Origin: Desulforhabdus sp. TSK
Lineage (GTDB): Bacteria; Desulfobacterota; Syntrophobacteria; Syntrophobacterales; Syntrophobacteraceae
DNA: 64,000 nt
Assembly: GCF_022836495.1 (NCBI RefSeq)
Contig: NZ_BQXM01000023.1
Span: forward strand, 1 to 64,000
Direction: 5' to 3'
Position 1 is the first letter of the stretch, and each line of letters opens with the position of its first letter. Positions 1 to 10,027 of the stretch are shown here, piece by piece. The notes under the pieces are model-generated. The model searched no databases, had not been told where the DNA came from, and worked only from the letters and a program-made list of their open reading frames with translations. The position numbers were made by a program, and so were the translations under genes.

Positions 1-452
1 CCTTCATGAACATCGGGGCCTTCGCCCTCATCACGGTGCTCGGGGGCAAGGGCGAGGAGCGGGTGCGGGTGCGGGATTACCGGGGCCTCGGGTACAGGCA
101 CCCGTGGGCGGCCATCGCCATGAGCCTTTTTTTGTTCTCCCTCGCCGGTATTCCCCCGACGGGCGGGTTCATGGGGAAATTTTACATCTTCTCGGCCGCG
201 GTGAAGGAGGGCTACATCGGGCTTGCCGTCATCGGGGTTCTCAACAGCGTCGTATCGGTGTATTATTATCTCCGTGTGACGGTGGCCATGTACATGGAGG
301 ACCCGTCGGGTGAGGGCGAGGCGCCGAAGCCGGTCTTTTCCCCGGCCCTGGTGCTCGCCGTCGTCATTTCCGCCTACGGCGTCCTCTCCCTCGGGCTCTT
401 CCCCTCAGGGTATGTCGCCATGGTCAAGCAGTCCTTCCTGGCCCTGCACTGA
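1..452 (+). CDS. nuoN: NADH-quinone oxidoreductase subunit N, C-terminal part (5' end outside window)
   Basis: The reading frame is open from the first bases, so the gene begins upstream of the window; the visible part is about 150 residues. It has several hydrophobic helices and the antiporter-type motif LAGIPPTGGFMGKF followed by a helix ending in VYYYLRVTVAMY, which is typical of the C-terminal third of NuoN. NuoN is a proton-pumping membrane subunit of complex I. A strong terminator follows at 495-537, so this is probably the last gene of a nuo operon. NuoL or NuoM are less likely because the protein ends soon after the YYYLR helix. Confidence 0.9.
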   Translation, partial: FMNIGAFALITVLGGKGEERVRVRDYRGLGYRHPWAAIAMSLFLFSLAGIPPTGGFMGKFYIFSAAVKEGYIGLAVIGVLNSVVSVYYYLRVTVAMYMEDPSGEGEAPKPVFSPALVLAVVISAYGVLSLGLFPSGYVAMVKQSFLALH

Positions 453-494
453 AGTAAGGGCTGTGCGTAACTGCACGGCCAAAATGATCAGAGC

Positions 495-537
495 ATTCCC
501 TCCCCACCCTCCTGTGGGTGGAGAGGGAATTTTTTTT
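495..537 (+). terminator. Rho-independent terminator after nuoN
   Basis: A 15-bp stem (ATTCCCTCCCCACCC at 495-509 against GGGTGGAGAGGGAAT at 516-530, one mismatch) with a six-base loop runs into eight or nine T residues. It lies 42 bp after the nuoN stop. The rest of the gap to 821 holds only the inverted repeat at 648-689. Confidence 0.9.
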
Positions 538-647
538 GGGTCGGCGGCCATTAAGAAAGCAGCAGCAGCCGAATATTGTCATCCGGTGCCAGGTTTGTTA
601 ACGTATAGCACAACGCATGATGAATCATTCTGCAGGCATGCCCATGC

Positions 648-689
648 GTCATTCCCGACCCGACACGGTCGGTCGCCGGCGGGAATGAC
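648..689. repeat. Inverted repeat, GTCATTCCCG type
   Basis: GTCATTCCCG (648-657) and CGGGAATGAC (680-689) form the arms of a small palindrome with a GC-rich middle. The GTCATTCC...GGAATGAC ends match larger palindromes at 40337-40415 and 44434-44508, so this is probably a degraded member of the same dispersed family. Confidence 0.6.
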
Positions 690-821
690 TCTTGGATAGT
701 CAGGCAGAAGCCAATCCATTGTCTGATTTCAACCAAGGTTTCAGCGTCCCTTGCACGACACACGAAGGGCAGCGAACCCTTAACCTTGAAGTAGATGGTT
801 TCAACAGGAGAAGAGTGAGCC

Positions 822-1838
822 ATGAAAAAGCGGTCACCGATGCATCGCGTCATGATTTTAACGAGCGTATTCCTTTTGTTTGCTGCCACGTCCATGGAAT
901 CGGTGGCATGGGCCCGAGCCGGCGGAGGCGGCTCCATGGGGAGTCGAGGCAGTCGGAGCTTCTCGAGTCCCAGCATGCCGTCCCGGCCTTCGCCCTATAC
1001 GACTCCCGGCGGGTCCGGACCAGACTACAACACATCATCACGTCCCGGCGGCTATTCCAGCCCCTACAGCCAACCTTCGGGCGGGTTCACACGCAACCCC
1101 TTCTTTCAGGGTTTGGCGGGCGGGCTGGCCGGCGGACTGCTGGGAAACATGCTTTTTGGAAGCCGCGGTGAGGCCGCTCCCGTGGGAGGGTCCGGCGGCG
1201 GGGGGATCGGCCTCATGGACATTATCCTCATCGGTGCTGCCATCTATTTTGTCATGAAATACCTGAAGAGGCGCCGCCAGCAGCAAATGGCCGATGCCGG
1301 GTATCCCATGGATGCGGGAACGTACCAGCCCGAGAGCCGGGTCTCCTACAGGGATGCCGCTCCCGAAGCCTCCCCGGGAGTGGCAGGAGTAGAAAGGGGA
1401 TTTCAGCAGATCCGTCAGTTTGATCCCTCCTTCAGCGAGGAAGAGCTGAAGGAGACCTTTCAGGACCTTTTCTTTCGCATTCAGGCGGCCTGGATGCATC
1501 GAAGCCTGGATGGGATCGAAGAGTTGCTCACGGGCGAAATGAGGGACCTTTTCAGCACGGAATTCAACCGCATGCAGCAGCAGGGGCGCATCAATCGCCT
1601 GGAAAATATCGCTGTCCGCAAGGTGGAGCCCTCCGAGGTGTGGCAGGAAATGGGGAAAGACTATGTGACGGTGCTGTTCACGGCCAATCTCCTGGACTAT
1701 GTCGTGGATGAAAAAACAGGCGCAGTCATAGAGGGAAATCAGCTGTCTCCCGTCAAGTTCCAGGAATTTTGGACATTCTGCCGCGATGTGGGAACACACC
1801 AGTGGCTGCTAGCGGGCATCAATCAGGCGAAGCAATAA
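822..1838 (+). CDS. Tim44-like domain membrane protein
   Basis: A 338-residue protein. Residues 1-31 look like a signal peptide or N-terminal anchor, followed by a Gly/Ser-rich stretch (about 32-125), a transmembrane helix (about 129-147, ending in a basic KYLKRRRQQQ) and a C-terminal half (about 190-338) resembling the Tim44-like fold, including FDPSFSEEELKETFQDLFFRIQ broken by acidic helices and the region around YVVDEKTG. In bacteria such proteins are envelope-associated and of uncertain function; some are linked to membrane biogenesis. The gene stands alone and its 3' end overlaps the convergent gene at 1809-2471 by 30 bp. Confidence 0.75.
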   Translation: MKKRSPMHRVMILTSVFLLFAATSMESVAWARAGGGGSMGSRGSRSFSSPSMPSRPSPYTTPGGSGPDYNTSSRPGGYSSPYSQPSGGFTRNPFFQGLAGGLAGGLLGNMLFGSRGEAAPVGGSGGGGIGLMDIILIGAAIYFVMKYLKRRRQQQMADAGYPMDAGTYQPESRVSYRDAAPEASPGVAGVERGFQQIRQFDPSFSEEELKETFQDLFFRIQAAWMHRSLDGIEELLTGEMRDLFSTEFNRMQQQGRINRLENIAVRKVEPSEVWQEMGKDYVTVLFTANLLDYVVDEKTGAVIEGNQLSPVKFQEFWTFCRDVGTHQWLLAGINQAKQ

Positions 1839-2471
1839 GCGATAGACTTTTTTGAGAGCCACCGGATCTGAAAGTTTCTTGAATTCAGGATCGTCCAGGA
1901 GAAAGCGGCATTCCTCCGCCTCGAAGATCCTGCAGGGGCGGGAGCGCCAGGGATGAATGGAGCACAGGCTCCCGCCGGAAGGTCGGTCTTCCCATAGAAA
2001 CGGACAGAAACGGTGGTTCTCACCGAGACCCTCTCCAAAGATGCGCTGCCAGCGGGCGGGAATGATGGATTCCGCCGGAAAATCCGGAAGTCCGCAGGCA
2101 ATTTCACAGCATCCCCCGCAGTGAATGCAATAGGTATCCACCGAGACGGCATCGTCTTGCCCCCCTTGATTCCCATATCCTTCCGAAAGGTTATCCAGCT
2201 TCCCCGTATCGTGGCGGTCCAGCCACTCATGGACTTGGAGGAAAAACCTGCTACGCTCCTGAAGCAGTCTCACGATTTTGATCCGCTTCAGGCGGGGCGG
2301 TTTTTGCGCCCAACGGGGCTCGGCTGCGAGGAGCATCAGATTGCGGACGAAGTATCCGACGGGGAACCCGGCGTGATGGAGGCCCTTGGCTGCAATGCGG
2401 GGGACCTGTTTCTTCCTGCAGGCGGCCGTAGCCTTCCGTGTGAAGGATCGTATGAAGGAAAGGTTATCCAT
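1809..2471 (-). CDS. YkgJ family cysteine-cluster protein
   Basis: A protein of 220 residues. It carries the CIHCGGCC cluster of the YkgJ (UPF0153) family followed by further cysteines (CPFLWED..., CSIHPWRSRPCRIFEAEEC), which suggests metal or Fe-S binding; the biochemical role is unknown. The ATG at 2471 is chosen because it overlaps the stop of tsaB by eight bases, implying translational coupling as the last gene of the rpsB-tsaB operon. A longer open frame upstream (to 2873) lies inside tsaB and reads as antisense-type sequence. A paralogue with the same cluster is at 14358-15302. Confidence 0.8.
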   Translation of the reverse strand: MDNLSFIRSFTRKATAACRKKQVPRIAAKGLHHAGFPVGYFVRNLMLLAAEPRWAQKPPRLKRIKIVRLLQERSRFFLQVHEWLDRHDTGKLDNLSEGYGNQGGQDDAVSVDTYCIHCGGCCEIACGLPDFPAESIIPARWQRIFGEGLGENHRFCPFLWEDRPSGGSLCSIHPWRSRPCRIFEAEECRFLLDDPEFKKLSDPVALKKVYRLLLRLIDAR

Positions 2472-3162
2472 GGGATGGAGGGTGGTGCAGCTCGGCATCC
2501 GAGGGCCGGACGTAGAGGGGAACGCTGCTGAGGGGGTCTTCCCTTTCGCCCGCTTCGAATCGAACCCTGGCCAGTTCGGCCACAAAGTCGGCTCGAAGGA
2601 CATGGCAAGGCCCTGGAGCCTCCAAAGCCTTTTCGCCGAGAATCTCCTTGATGATATCCCGGTAAGCGAGCCATCCGTCACCGCAAAAAAGGGTGGGCTC
2701 CTGAATCCCCGCAGCCATGCGCTCGGGAGGGAGCACACGGTAATCCCCCACCCGCAGCAGGCCTCCCCCTGCCCGGTCAGGGCGGTACAGGGCGCCGTAG
2801 ACCTCGTGCTTGCGCGCATCGATGAGGCAGCAGACGGGCAGGGAGCAAAAAGAAAAGGGGGCTGCCAGGGCATCCAGGGATGGAATGCCCAGGTAGGGCT
2901 TCTTCATGGTCCAGGCAAGGGTCTTCATGGTGGTGAGACCGATGCGGAGCCCCGTGAAGCTTCCAGGCCCCGTCGTCACTGCAAAGGCGTCTACCTGGGA
3001 GAGCGCCCATTCCGCCTGGGTCAGCAGGAAATGGATGTTCTTCAGGAGCAGGCGGTTGTGAGTCAGGTTCGACTGGAGAATCCACTCCGCCTTGACGGAC
3101 AGACCGTCCATCAGGGCAATACTGCCCGAGGCAGTGGAAGTATCTACTGCGAGTATTTTCAT
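2464..3162 (-). CDS. tsaB: tRNA threonylcarbamoyladenosine biosynthesis protein TsaB
   Basis: A 232-residue protein of the ASKHA fold. It opens with MKILAVDTSTASGSIAL, the usual TsaB N terminus, and contains VTTGPGSFTGLRIGL, the family glycine-rich signature. TsaB partners TsaD and TsaE to make the t6A base at position 37 of ANN-reading tRNAs. The ATG at 3162 is preferred to an in-frame TTG at 3189 that overlaps the rseP stop, because family members begin at the MKILAVDTS segment. It lies between rseP and the YkgJ-like gene in one leftward operon. Confidence 0.92.
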   Translation of the reverse strand: MKILAVDTSTASGSIALMDGLSVKAEWILQSNLTHNRLLLKNIHFLLTQAEWALSQVDAFAVTTGPGSFTGLRIGLTTMKTLAWTMKKPYLGIPSLDALAAPFSFCSLPVCCLIDARKHEVYGALYRPDRAGGGLLRVGDYRVLPPERMAAGIQEPTLFCGDGWLAYRDIIKEILGEKALEAPGPCHVLRADFVAELARVRFEAGEREDPLSSVPLYVRPSDAELHHPPSHG

Positions 3163-3185
3163 GGAATGCGGGGCCTGGAGTGGGC

Positions 3186-4274
3186 TCAAGGCATGAAATC
3201 GGACTGGCGGCCCGGGATCAGACGCATGATGTCGTTGTAAAACACGAACAGCATGAGAAGGAGCAGAATGAACATGCCCACCTTTTGAGCCAGCTCGACT
3301 TTTTTCACACTGAGCGGTCTTCCCAGGATGGCTTCGATGGTAAAAAATAGGATGTGCCCCCCATCGAGGACGGGTATGGGAAGGAGGTTCAACACGGCCA
3401 GGTTGACGCTGATGACCGCCATGAAATTGATGAGATTGATCATGCCTTCCTGGGCCTGCTGCCCCGCCATCTGAGCGATGAGAATCGGGCCGCCGAGGGT
3501 CTTCACGGAAATGACCCCTTCCACCATCTTGACGACCGTCAGGAGGAAAAGCTTGCTGAGGTTCCAGGTCTGGAGCAGGCTGTAGTAACCGGCATGCAGG
3601 GGGTTGACGCTCTTGATGGAGACTTTACCCGAAGCGGTGACCCCGATGACCGGTCGCCTGATGGGCTCTCCGAAGAGGTTCTTCACCTCCGTGACGGAAG
3701 GAGTCACCTGGACGGTCATGACCTTCTGATCACGCCGGAATTCCAGAGTGAGAGGATTTTCACCCAGCTCCTCGATGCGGCTCGAAAGCTCGTCCCAGGT
3801 GGTGATGGGCTGACCATTGATGGTCAGGACCGTATCGCCGGTCTGGAGTCCCGCCTTTTCCGCCGGGGAGCCGGCAGCGACCGTGCCGATCTCGGGGGCC
3901 AGCTGCGGGATGCCGGAAAAGGCATAGATGAGAGCAAAAATAACGATGGCCAGAACGAAGTTGGAAAACGGGCCGGCCAGCACGATAGCGATGCGTTTGA
4001 AGACCGGCTGAGCAGCAAAACTGTTGGCGAGCTGCTCTTCACTGACCTCGTCTTCGGTCTCCTCCCCGAGCATTTTGACATACCCGCCGAGGGGGATGAG
4101 GGACAGTCGATATTCGGTGTCTCCCCGTGTGACTCCGAAGAGCTTCGGCCCAAAACCGAGGGAAAAACGCAGGACCGTCACGCCCGACCATTTGGCCACG
4201 AGAAAATGCCCCAGTTCGTGAATGAAGATGAGGACACCCAAAACGACGACTGTGGAAAAGACTGCTGTCAGCAA
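3186..4274 (-). CDS. rseP: RIP metalloprotease RseP (site-2 protease)
   Basis: An inner-membrane zinc protease of 362 residues. HELGH at residues 19-23 is the zinc-binding HExxH; a PDZ region follows (about 110-190, with [13 protein letters not shown]); the second active-site motif [10 protein letters not shown] lies near residue 298; hydrophobic helices flank both. RseP cleaves anti-sigma factors and remnant signal peptides. I place the start at the TTG at 4274, not at the ATG at 4322: AAGGA lies seven bases before the TTG, the product then begins like other RseP proteins, and the overlap with dxr shrinks to seven bases. Confidence 0.93.
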   Translation of the reverse strand: MLTAVFSTVVVLGVLIFIHELGHFLVAKWSGVTVLRFSLGFGPKLFGVTRGDTEYRLSLIPLGGYVKMLGEETEDEVSEEQLANSFAAQPVFKRIAIVLAGPFSNFVLAIVIFALIYAFSGIPQLAPEIGTVAAGSPAEKAGLQTGDTVLTINGQPITTWDELSSRIEELGENPLTLEFRRDQKVMTVQVTPSVTEVKNLFGEPIRRPVIGVTASGKVSIKSVNPLHAGYYSLLQTWNLSKLFLLTVVKMVEGVISVKTLGGPILIAQMAGQQAQEGMINLINFMAVISVNLAVLNLLPIPVLDGGHILFFTIEAILGRPLSVKKVELAQKVGMFILLLLMLFVFYNDIMRLIPGRQSDFMP

Positions 4275-5446
4275 GATATTGTCCTTTTTTGGGCCAGCCG
4301 GCCGGTTTCTTCCCTCGCCCATGCATCGGCCTCGAGGATTTTCGCCAGGGTCAATGCACCCGAAGGCTCATGTCTACGCATCGTTGTTTCGATGAGATAA
4401 GGAATATCGGCAAAAGAGATCTTCCCCTCAAGAAAAGCATGAACCGCCACCTCGTTGGCCGCGTTCAAAACGGCGGGCAGTGTAGAGCTTTTCTCGGCCG
4501 CTTCATAGGCCAGGCGCAGGCAGGGAAATTTTTCCATGTCCGGCGGGTAGAAAGTCAGCTTCTCCTGTCGAAAAAGATCCAGGGCCGGGCTCCGGACGGG
4601 GAGGCGCTCGGGGTAGGAAAGGGCGTAGGCGATGGGGATTTTCATGTCGGGCATCCCCAGTTGGGCGATCACCGAGCCGTCGATGTACTCCACCATGGAA
4701 TGCACGATGCTCTCGGGATGAATATGCACGGCGATCCGCTCCACGGGGACATTGAAAAGCCACCGTGCCTCAATGACTTCGAGGCCCTTGTTCATGAGGG
4801 TTGCCGAGTCGATGGTGATTTTCCGTCCCATGGACCAGTTGGGGTGGCAGAGAGCGGCTTCGGGAGTCACGCGGGACAGCTCCTCGGAGCACTTGTTGAA
4901 GAAGGGGCCGCCCGATGCGGTGAGAAGGATGCGCTTGAGGTCCCGGCGGTGGCTCCCCTGGAGGGATTGAAAGATGGCGCTGTGCTCGCTGTCCACGGGC
5001 AGGATTTGAACCCCCTTCCGGGCAGCCCGCTCCATGACGATTTCGCCGGCGATGACCAGTGTTTCCTTATTGGCCAGGGCAATATGCTTCCCGGCTTCGA
5101 TGGCGGCCAGAGTGGGCAGTAGCCCGGCAGCTCCCACCATGGCGGACACGAGCATTTGGGCCTCGGGGATGGTGGCCACTTCCTCGTAGCCATCCGGTCC
5201 GAAGACAATTCGCGGTGCATGGGGGGAGGCGCCAAGGGACTCGCGAAGCTGTTCCGCCACCTCGGCATCCAGGACGGAGACCAGCCGCGGGTTAAATTCT
5301 TTGATGTGCTCTTTAAGAAGGGAAATATTGCGTCCGGCGGCCAGGGCGCAAATCTTGAATCGAGCGGGGAACTGCCGAACAATCTCCAGGGTGTTGACGC
5401 CTATGGAGCCGGTGCATCCAAGGATACTGAGGGATTTCAGTGTCAT
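4268..5446 (-). CDS. dxr: 1-deoxy-D-xylulose-5-phosphate reductoisomerase
   Basis: A full-length protein of 392 residues. It has the N-terminal NADPH-binding motif LGCTGSIG, the metal/substrate region with [11 protein letters not shown], and the domain signature [18 protein letters not shown]. It converts DXP to 2-C-methyl-D-erythritol 4-phosphate, the committed step of the non-mevalonate isoprenoid pathway. Its place between cdsA and rseP is the usual one in proteobacteria and feeds the undecaprenyl product made by uppS in the same operon. Confidence 0.97.
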   Translation of the reverse strand: MTLKSLSILGCTGSIGVNTLEIVRQFPARFKICALAAGRNISLLKEHIKEFNPRLVSVLDAEVAEQLRESLGASPHAPRIVFGPDGYEEVATIPEAQMLVSAMVGAAGLLPTLAAIEAGKHIALANKETLVIAGEIVMERAARKGVQILPVDSEHSAIFQSLQGSHRRDLKRILLTASGGPFFNKCSEELSRVTPEAALCHPNWSMGRKITIDSATLMNKGLEVIEARWLFNVPVERIAVHIHPESIVHSMVEYIDGSVIAQLGMPDMKIPIAYALSYPERLPVRSPALDLFRQEKLTFYPPDMEKFPCLRLAYEAAEKSSTLPAVLNAANEVAVHAFLEGKISFADIPYLIETTMRRHEPSGALTLAKILEADAWAREETGRLAQKRTISC

Positions 5447-5452
5447 AATGTT

Positions 5453-6292
5453 TTAGGGTAATCCTCGATCCACCACCCACTGAAGAAACAGGTACGTGGT
5501 TGGAAAAGCAAAAAACAGGCTGTCCAGGCGGTCCAGGAGACCCCCGTGCCCTGGAAGGAGCTCGCTGGAATCCTTCTTGCCGCAGAGCCTCTTGACGAGA
5601 GATTCCATCAGGTCCCCCATCTGCCCCACCAGCGCCAGGAATCCACTGAAAAAGAAAACCTCGGCAAAGCCGGGAGTATCGATAAACAAACGAGCGAATA
5701 AGGCACCCACCAGCATACTCGCCAGCAGCCCTCCAAGAGAGCCCTCGACGGTTTTCTTGGGGCTGACCCGTTCGTAAAGCTTATGGCGTCCCAGATGCTT
5801 CCCCGTGTAGAAGGCCCCTGCATCGCTGGCCGCCATGACGAGAAGAGTAAAAAAAATCCATGTGCTGCCGGCGGCGTCCTGCCCGACCAGCAATATGTAG
5901 CTCAGGAGATATGGGATGTAAAGCCAGCCCAGGCTGAATTGAGAAAGTCTCCTGATTCCGCCTGGATCCTCGGGGCTGAGGAAGAGGAGGCAGAGAAAGC
6001 CCGCAAAAAGGGAAAGGACAAGGGCACAGTGAAGCCCGACGGTTTCACCCAGTGCCGCAGCGGCGGGAAAAATAAGACCCGTGGCAATGAAGAAGGCGCG
6101 CCAGGTTTGAGGCGTTTCCTCGGGAAAGGTCATGCGTTGATATTCCCAGAGGCTGACTCCGGTCATGAGGGTGACAACGAGGCACCAGCTCCAGAAGGGA
6201 CCGAAGAGGAGCAGAAGTGCCACAGGGATGGCCATCGACAATCCCGTCACCAAACGTTGACTATGAGAATTCCACTGGCGCAGGTTCCACAT
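5453..6292 (-). CDS. cdsA: Phosphatidate cytidylyltransferase
   Basis: An integral membrane enzyme of about 279 residues with many hydrophobic helices. The C-terminal signature is clear: SDAGAFYTGKHLGRHKLYERVSPKKTVEGS (split here as SDAGAFYTGKHLG and SPKKTVEGSLGG) and later KDSSELLPGHGGLLDRLDS. It makes CDP-diacylglycerol from phosphatidic acid and CTP. The ATG at 6292 is favoured by AGGA seven bases upstream; the ATG at 6316 and the TTG-type extension to 6373 lack a good ribosome site. The operon continues into dxr after six bases. Confidence 0.93.
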   Translation of the reverse strand: MWNLRQWNSHSQRLVTGLSMAIPVALLLLFGPFWSWCLVVTLMTGVSLWEYQRMTFPEETPQTWRAFFIATGLIFPAAAALGETVGLHCALVLSLFAGFLCLLFLSPEDPGGIRRLSQFSLGWLYIPYLLSYILLVGQDAAGSTWIFFTLLVMAASDAGAFYTGKHLGRHKLYERVSPKKTVEGSLGGLLASMLVGALFARLFIDTPGFAEVFFFSGFLALVGQMGDLMESLVKRLCGKKDSSELLPGHGGLLDRLDSLFFAFPTTYLFLQWVVDRGLP

Positions 6293-6389
6293 GGCTCCAT
6301 CCTGATGGGGGTGCATTGCGCAAGAGAAAAATGATGGAGGAAGTGATCCGCAGGGCGAAGGGGATCCAACCACTCCGAAGCGCGGCAGG

Positions 6390-7136
6390 TCAGTCGGTCG
6401 AATCGCTCTTGAGCTGGTCGCCCGTTTTCCCGAAGCGGCGCTCCCGTCCCTGGTAGTCTACCAGGGCTTCCATGAACTGCTCTTCTCGAAAGTCCGGCCA
6501 CAGCAGTTGAGACGTGTAGAGCTCGGCGTAAGCCAGTTGCCACAGCAGGAAATTGCTGACGCGGTATTCCCCCCCGGTTCGAATGATGAGGTCGGGATCG
6601 GGATAATCCGCCGTGAAAAGATAGGAGGAAAAAACCTCATCCGTGAGGTCTTCCGGGAGGTGTCGACCTTCTTGGACATCCTGGGCGAATTTCCTGGCGG
6701 CGAGGAGGATTTCCTGGCGGCCCCCGTAATTGATGGCCAGGCTCAGTGTCAGTTTGTCGAATCCGGAGGTCTCGTCGATGGCCTTCCGCAGCCTTGCCAG
6801 CACATCTTCAGGAATCCCTTCGGGATCTCCCAGGTGACGCAGACGAATCTCCTTGTCCACCATCTCGGGAAGCTCTGATTCCAGGAACCTGTCCAGCAGG
6901 CTCCACAAGGCGCTGACCTCGGATTTGGGACGCTGCCAGTTTTCTTTGGAGAAGGCGTAGAGGGTCAGGTAGGGAATCTCCAGCTTTCGGCAGCAGCGGG
7001 CCACTTCCCGAACGGAATTGGCCCCTTCTTCGTGTCCGAAAATCCGGTTGCGGAATCGCTGCTTGGCCCAGCGGCCGTTGCCGTCCATGATGATGCCCAC
7101 ATGGCGCGGAAGTTTAGCGGGATCGATGGATTGCAT
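6390..7136 (-). CDS. uppS: Isoprenyl transferase (undecaprenyl diphosphate synthase)
   Basis: A 248-residue cis-prenyltransferase. It shows HVGIIMDGNGRWAKQR with the catalytic aspartate, then EGANSVREV, TLYAFSKENWQRP and the C-terminal PDPDLIIRTGGEYRVSNFL motif. It extends farnesyl diphosphate with isopentenyl units to the lipid carrier for peptidoglycan and LPS. The ATG at 7136, two bases after the frr stop, is preferred to an overlapping TTG at 7142. It lies directly upstream of cdsA. Confidence 0.95.
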   Translation of the reverse strand: MQSIDPAKLPRHVGIIMDGNGRWAKQRFRNRIFGHEEGANSVREVARCCRKLEIPYLTLYAFSKENWQRPKSEVSALWSLLDRFLESELPEMVDKEIRLRHLGDPEGIPEDVLARLRKAIDETSGFDKLTLSLAINYGGRQEILLAARKFAQDVQEGRHLPEDLTDEVFSSYLFTADYPDPDLIIRTGGEYRVSNFLLWQLAYAELYTSQLLWPDFREEQFMEALVDYQGRERRFGKTGDQLKSDSTD

Positions 7137-7138
7137 CC

Positions 7139-7696
7139 TCAAATTTCCAGAATTTCCTTTTCCTTGGCGCTGTATATTTCATCGACTTTCTTGATGAAAT
7201 CATCGGTGATCTTCTGAGTTTCCTCCTGAGCCTTGAAACCCTCGTCTTCGGAGATCTCTTTTTCCTTCTTGAGATCCTTGATCATTTCGTTGACGTCCCG
7301 GCGGATATTGCGAACGGCGACCTTGCTTTCTTCGGCCATTTTCTTGGCGAGCTTCACGAGCTCTTTGCGGCGGTCGGCCGTCAGCATGGGAATGTTGATG
7401 CGAATGACCTTCCCGTCGTTCATGGGGGTGAGCCCCAGCTCGGATTTGAGGATGGCTTTTTCCACTTCGCCGATGACGGTGGTGTCCCACGGTTGAATCA
7501 TGATGGTGCGGGGCTCGGGAATGGTGAGGGTGGCCAACTGGCTGAGGGGAGTGGATGCCCCGTAATATTCCACGCGGATTCCATCCACCAGTGCAACCGA
7601 TGCGCGCCCTGTACGCAGCCTCTTGTAGTCCTGATCCAGGTTTTCCAGGGCCTTTTTCATACGATCCTGAGCGTCTGCATAGATGTCATTCAACAT
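7139..7696 (-). CDS. frr: Ribosome recycling factor
   Basis: A 185-residue protein matching RRF along its whole length. It has the two long helices of domain I ([26 protein letters not shown] start; [28 protein letters not shown] end) and the hinge and domain II with [12 protein letters not shown]. With EF-G it splits post-termination ribosomes. Its start overlaps the end of pyrH by 11 bases, which suggests coupled translation. Confidence 0.97.
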   Translation of the reverse strand: MLNDIYADAQDRMKKALENLDQDYKRLRTGRASVALVDGIRVEYYGASTPLSQLATLTIPEPRTIMIQPWDTTVIGEVEKAILKSELGLTPMNDGKVIRINIPMLTADRRKELVKLAKKMAEESKVAVRNIRRDVNEMIKDLKKEKEISEDEGFKAQEETQKITDDFIKKVDEIYSAKEKEILEI

Positions 7697-8426
7697 GATC
7701 AGATCCCTCCACCACTGTTCCTATGGGGTTCCCTAAAATAACCCTCTTGATATTGCCCTTTTTCAGCAGGTTGAACACAATGATGCGCATGTTCTGATCT
7801 CTCGCGAGGGAGATGGCCGTCGCATCCATGACCCCGAGATTCTTCTGGAGAACCTCCGAATAGTTGATCCGGTCGTACTTGATCGCTGTGGGATCTTTTT
7901 CGGGGTCCGTTGGATAGACGCCGTCCACGCGGGTGGCCTTCATGAGCACTTCCGCCCCGATTTCAATGGCCCGCAGGGCCGCTGTCGTGTCCGTCGTGAA
8001 AAAGGGGAGGCCGGTTCCCGCCGCAAAGATGACGACACGGTCCTTCTCCAGGTGGCGCAGAGCCCGGCGGCGAATATAAGGCTCGGCGACTTCCTTCATG
8101 TCAATGGCGGTCTGCACGCGCGTCGGGATTCCCACCTTTTCAAGGGCCTGCTGCAAAGCCAGCCCGTTCATCACGGTGGCCAGCATGCCCATATAGTCGG
8201 CAGTGGAACGGTCCATTCCACGGGACGCCCCCGAAACTCCCCGGAAAATGTTCCCCCCGCCGATGACCACGGCCACCTGGACCCCCAGATCGTGAACCTC
8301 TCGAATTTGATCGGCCACTTCTCCCAGTACCTGGGAATCGATCCCGTAGGGTTCTTTCCCCATCAGTGCTTCTCCACTGAGCTTCAAAAGAATCCGGTGA
8401 TACAGAGGTTTTTCCGCTTGAGTCAT
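7686..8426 (-). CDS. pyrH: UMP kinase
   Basis: An amino-acid-kinase-fold protein of 246 residues. It has [13 protein letters not shown] at the N terminus, [11 protein letters not shown], the substrate region [17 protein letters not shown] and [17 protein letters not shown]. It phosphorylates UMP to UDP and is commonly hexameric and allosterically controlled. I start it at the ATG at 8426 rather than the extension to 8465, because the family begins just before the RILLKLSGE segment. A gap of 162 bp separates it from tsf. Confidence 0.96.
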   Translation of the reverse strand: MTQAEKPLYHRILLKLSGEALMGKEPYGIDSQVLGEVADQIREVHDLGVQVAVVIGGGNIFRGVSGASRGMDRSTADYMGMLATVMNGLALQQALEKVGIPTRVQTAIDMKEVAEPYIRRRALRHLEKDRVVIFAAGTGLPFFTTDTTAALRAIEIGAEVLMKATRVDGVYPTDPEKDPTAIKYDRINYSEVLQKNLGVMDATAISLARDQNMRIIVFNLLKKGNIKRVILGNPIGTVVEGSDHVE

Positions 8427-8588
8427 GAATGGTATCCCTATGGGTTCGTTCTGGATGCTTCCCACCCGGCCTTGACTCGGCCGTGCAAAGGGCTGGACCG
8501 TGTGGTTCGTCTGCCAAGGCCGGGAGAAGCATTCCTCAGGAGTGGCGGATTCCTTCCGACGCTGTGATCACGCAGAGAAAGAGAGCGG

Positions 8589-9182
8589 TTATTCGCCCAG
8601 CTGATAGCGCACGAAACGGCGAATCATGATTTTTTCACCGATCTTCGCCACCAGTTCGTTGAGGTAATCCTGGATGGACTTATCGGGGTCCTTCACAAAG
8701 GCCTGCTTCATGAGGACGGATTCCTCGAAGAACTTCCGCATCTTGCCGTCCACCATCTTTTCGAGGATATTTTCGGGCTTCCCGGATTCTCTTGCCTGTT
8801 CCAGGTAAATGGCGCGCTCCCTCTCCACGATGTCGGCGGGAACGTCTTCTTCGACGATGGCCAGGGGGTTCGCGGCGGCGATGTGCATGGCCACGTTCTT
8901 GACAAATTCACTGAAGTCTTCACTCTTGGCGGCAAAATCCGTTTCACAGTTGACCTCGATGAGCACTCCGATGCGCCCGCCGCCATGGATATAAGAATGG
9001 ATCATGCCTTCGGTGGCCTCTCTCCCGGCACGTTTCATGGCTTTGGCCAATCCCTTCTTGCGAAGCAGATCGATGGCCTTTTCCATGTCGCCGCCGGTGT
9101 CCTGGAGCGCCTTCTTGCAGTCCATCATGCCGACATTCGTTTTTTCACGCAGTTCCTTTACCATTCCAGCAGTGATTTCCAA
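8589..9182 (-). CDS. tsf: Translation elongation factor Ts (short form)
   Basis: A 197-residue EF-Ts. The N-terminal UBA-like domain with VKELREKTNVGMMDCKKAL is intact, and the core with EVNCETDFAAKSEDFSEF is clear. It is about 80-100 residues shorter than the E. coli type because the second coiled-coil half is reduced, as in other short forms such as those of cyanobacteria. It exchanges GDP for GTP on EF-Tu. It lies 29 bp after rpsB, the classical pairing. Confidence 0.95.
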   Translation of the reverse strand: MEITAGMVKELREKTNVGMMDCKKALQDTGGDMEKAIDLLRKKGLAKAMKRAGREATEGMIHSYIHGGGRIGVLIEVNCETDFAAKSEDFSEFVKNVAMHIAAANPLAIVEEDVPADIVERERAIYLEQARESGKPENILEKMVDGKMRKFFEESVLMKQAFVKDPDKSIQDYLNELVAKIGEKIMIRRFVRYQLGE

Positions 9183-9211
9183 GAGATTCCTCCTTGAGAG
9201 TCTATTCGTTC

Positions 9212-10027
9212 CTACTCGCCTGCGGGCTCCGTATTGACGATTTCCACCTCGGGACCGCTCGCTTCTTCCTTGAGGATCTGTCCGGCAGGAACCTCTTCCA
9301 GTTCCACGGCGCCCTTGTCCTGCTTGGCCTGCTGCACTTCGGCGAACCGATCCCGGCCCTCCATGCAGGCTTCGGCCATCTTGGAGGCCATGAGAGTGAT
9401 GGAGCGGATGGCGTCGTCATTCCCTGGAATGATGTAGTCGATCAAATCGGGGTCGCAGTTGGTATCCACCACGGCAACCACCGGAATGCCCAGGCGGTTG
9501 GCTTCGAGTACGGCGATATTTTCCCGGTGCGTGTCCACGACGAAGATCGCTCCCGGCAGGCGGGTCATCTCTTTGATGCCGCCCAGGTTCTTTTCGAGTT
9601 TTTCCCGTTCGTTCTGGAGCTTGATGATTTCGATCTTCGGGAAGCGGTTGATGGAACCGTCTTCGACCATGGCGTCGAGCTCTTTGAGGCGATCGATTCG
9701 GTTCTTGATGGTCTTGAAATTGGTGAGCATCCCGCCGAGCCAGCGCTGATTGATGTAGAACATGCCGCATCGCCTGGCTTCCTGAGCGATCGTGTCACGC
9801 GCCTGCTGCTTCGTGCCGACAAAAAGGACGCTCTCTCCGGCCGCGGCGGTATCCGCCACAAAGCGATAGGCCGTATGGAACAGCCTGACCGTTCGTTGCA
9901 GGTCGATGATGTAGATGCCGTTGCGCGCCCCGAAAATGTAGGGCTTCATCTTGGGATTCCAGCGCCGTGTCTGATGGCCGAAATGAACCCCCGCTTCCAA
10001 CAGTTGCTTCATACCTACTACTGCCAT
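9212..10027 (-). CDS. rpsB: 30S ribosomal protein S2
   Basis: A 271-residue S2 protein. [22 protein letters not shown] at the N terminus (broken here at [11 protein letters not shown]), [15 protein letters not shown], and [10 protein letters not shown] are family signatures; an acidic C-terminal tail (after about 230) extends beyond the usual end. The ATG at 10027 has AAGGAG six bases upstream, so the extension to 10144 is rejected. It is the first gene of the leftward operon that runs to 1809. Confidence 0.96.
   Translation of the reverse strand: MAVVGMKQLLEAGVHFGHQTRRWNPKMKPYIFGARNGIYIIDLQRTVRLFHTAYRFVADTAAAGESVLFVGTKQQARDTIAQEARRCGMFYINQRWLGGMLTNFKTIKNRIDRLKELDAMVEDGSINRFPKIEIIKLQNEREKLEKNLGGIKEMTRLPGAIFVVDTHRENIAVLEANRLGIPVVAVVDTNCDPDLIDYIIPGNDDAIRSITLMASKMAEACMEGRDRFAEVQQAKQDKGAVELEEVPAGQILKEEASGPEVEIVNTEPAGE

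Noticed and set aside
1038-1799. Long antisense open frames inside GC-rich genes (for example 1038-1799, 3354-4400, 40992-43550, 61888-63519)
   Set aside because: They mirror the codon structure of the real genes on the other strand, lack ribosome sites and match no family.
1809-2873. A 354-codon open frame covering the YkgJ-like gene and most of tsaB
   Set aside because: The first 134 codons lie in an off-frame of tsaB and have no family similarity; the real start is the ATG at 2471 coupled to the tsaB stop.
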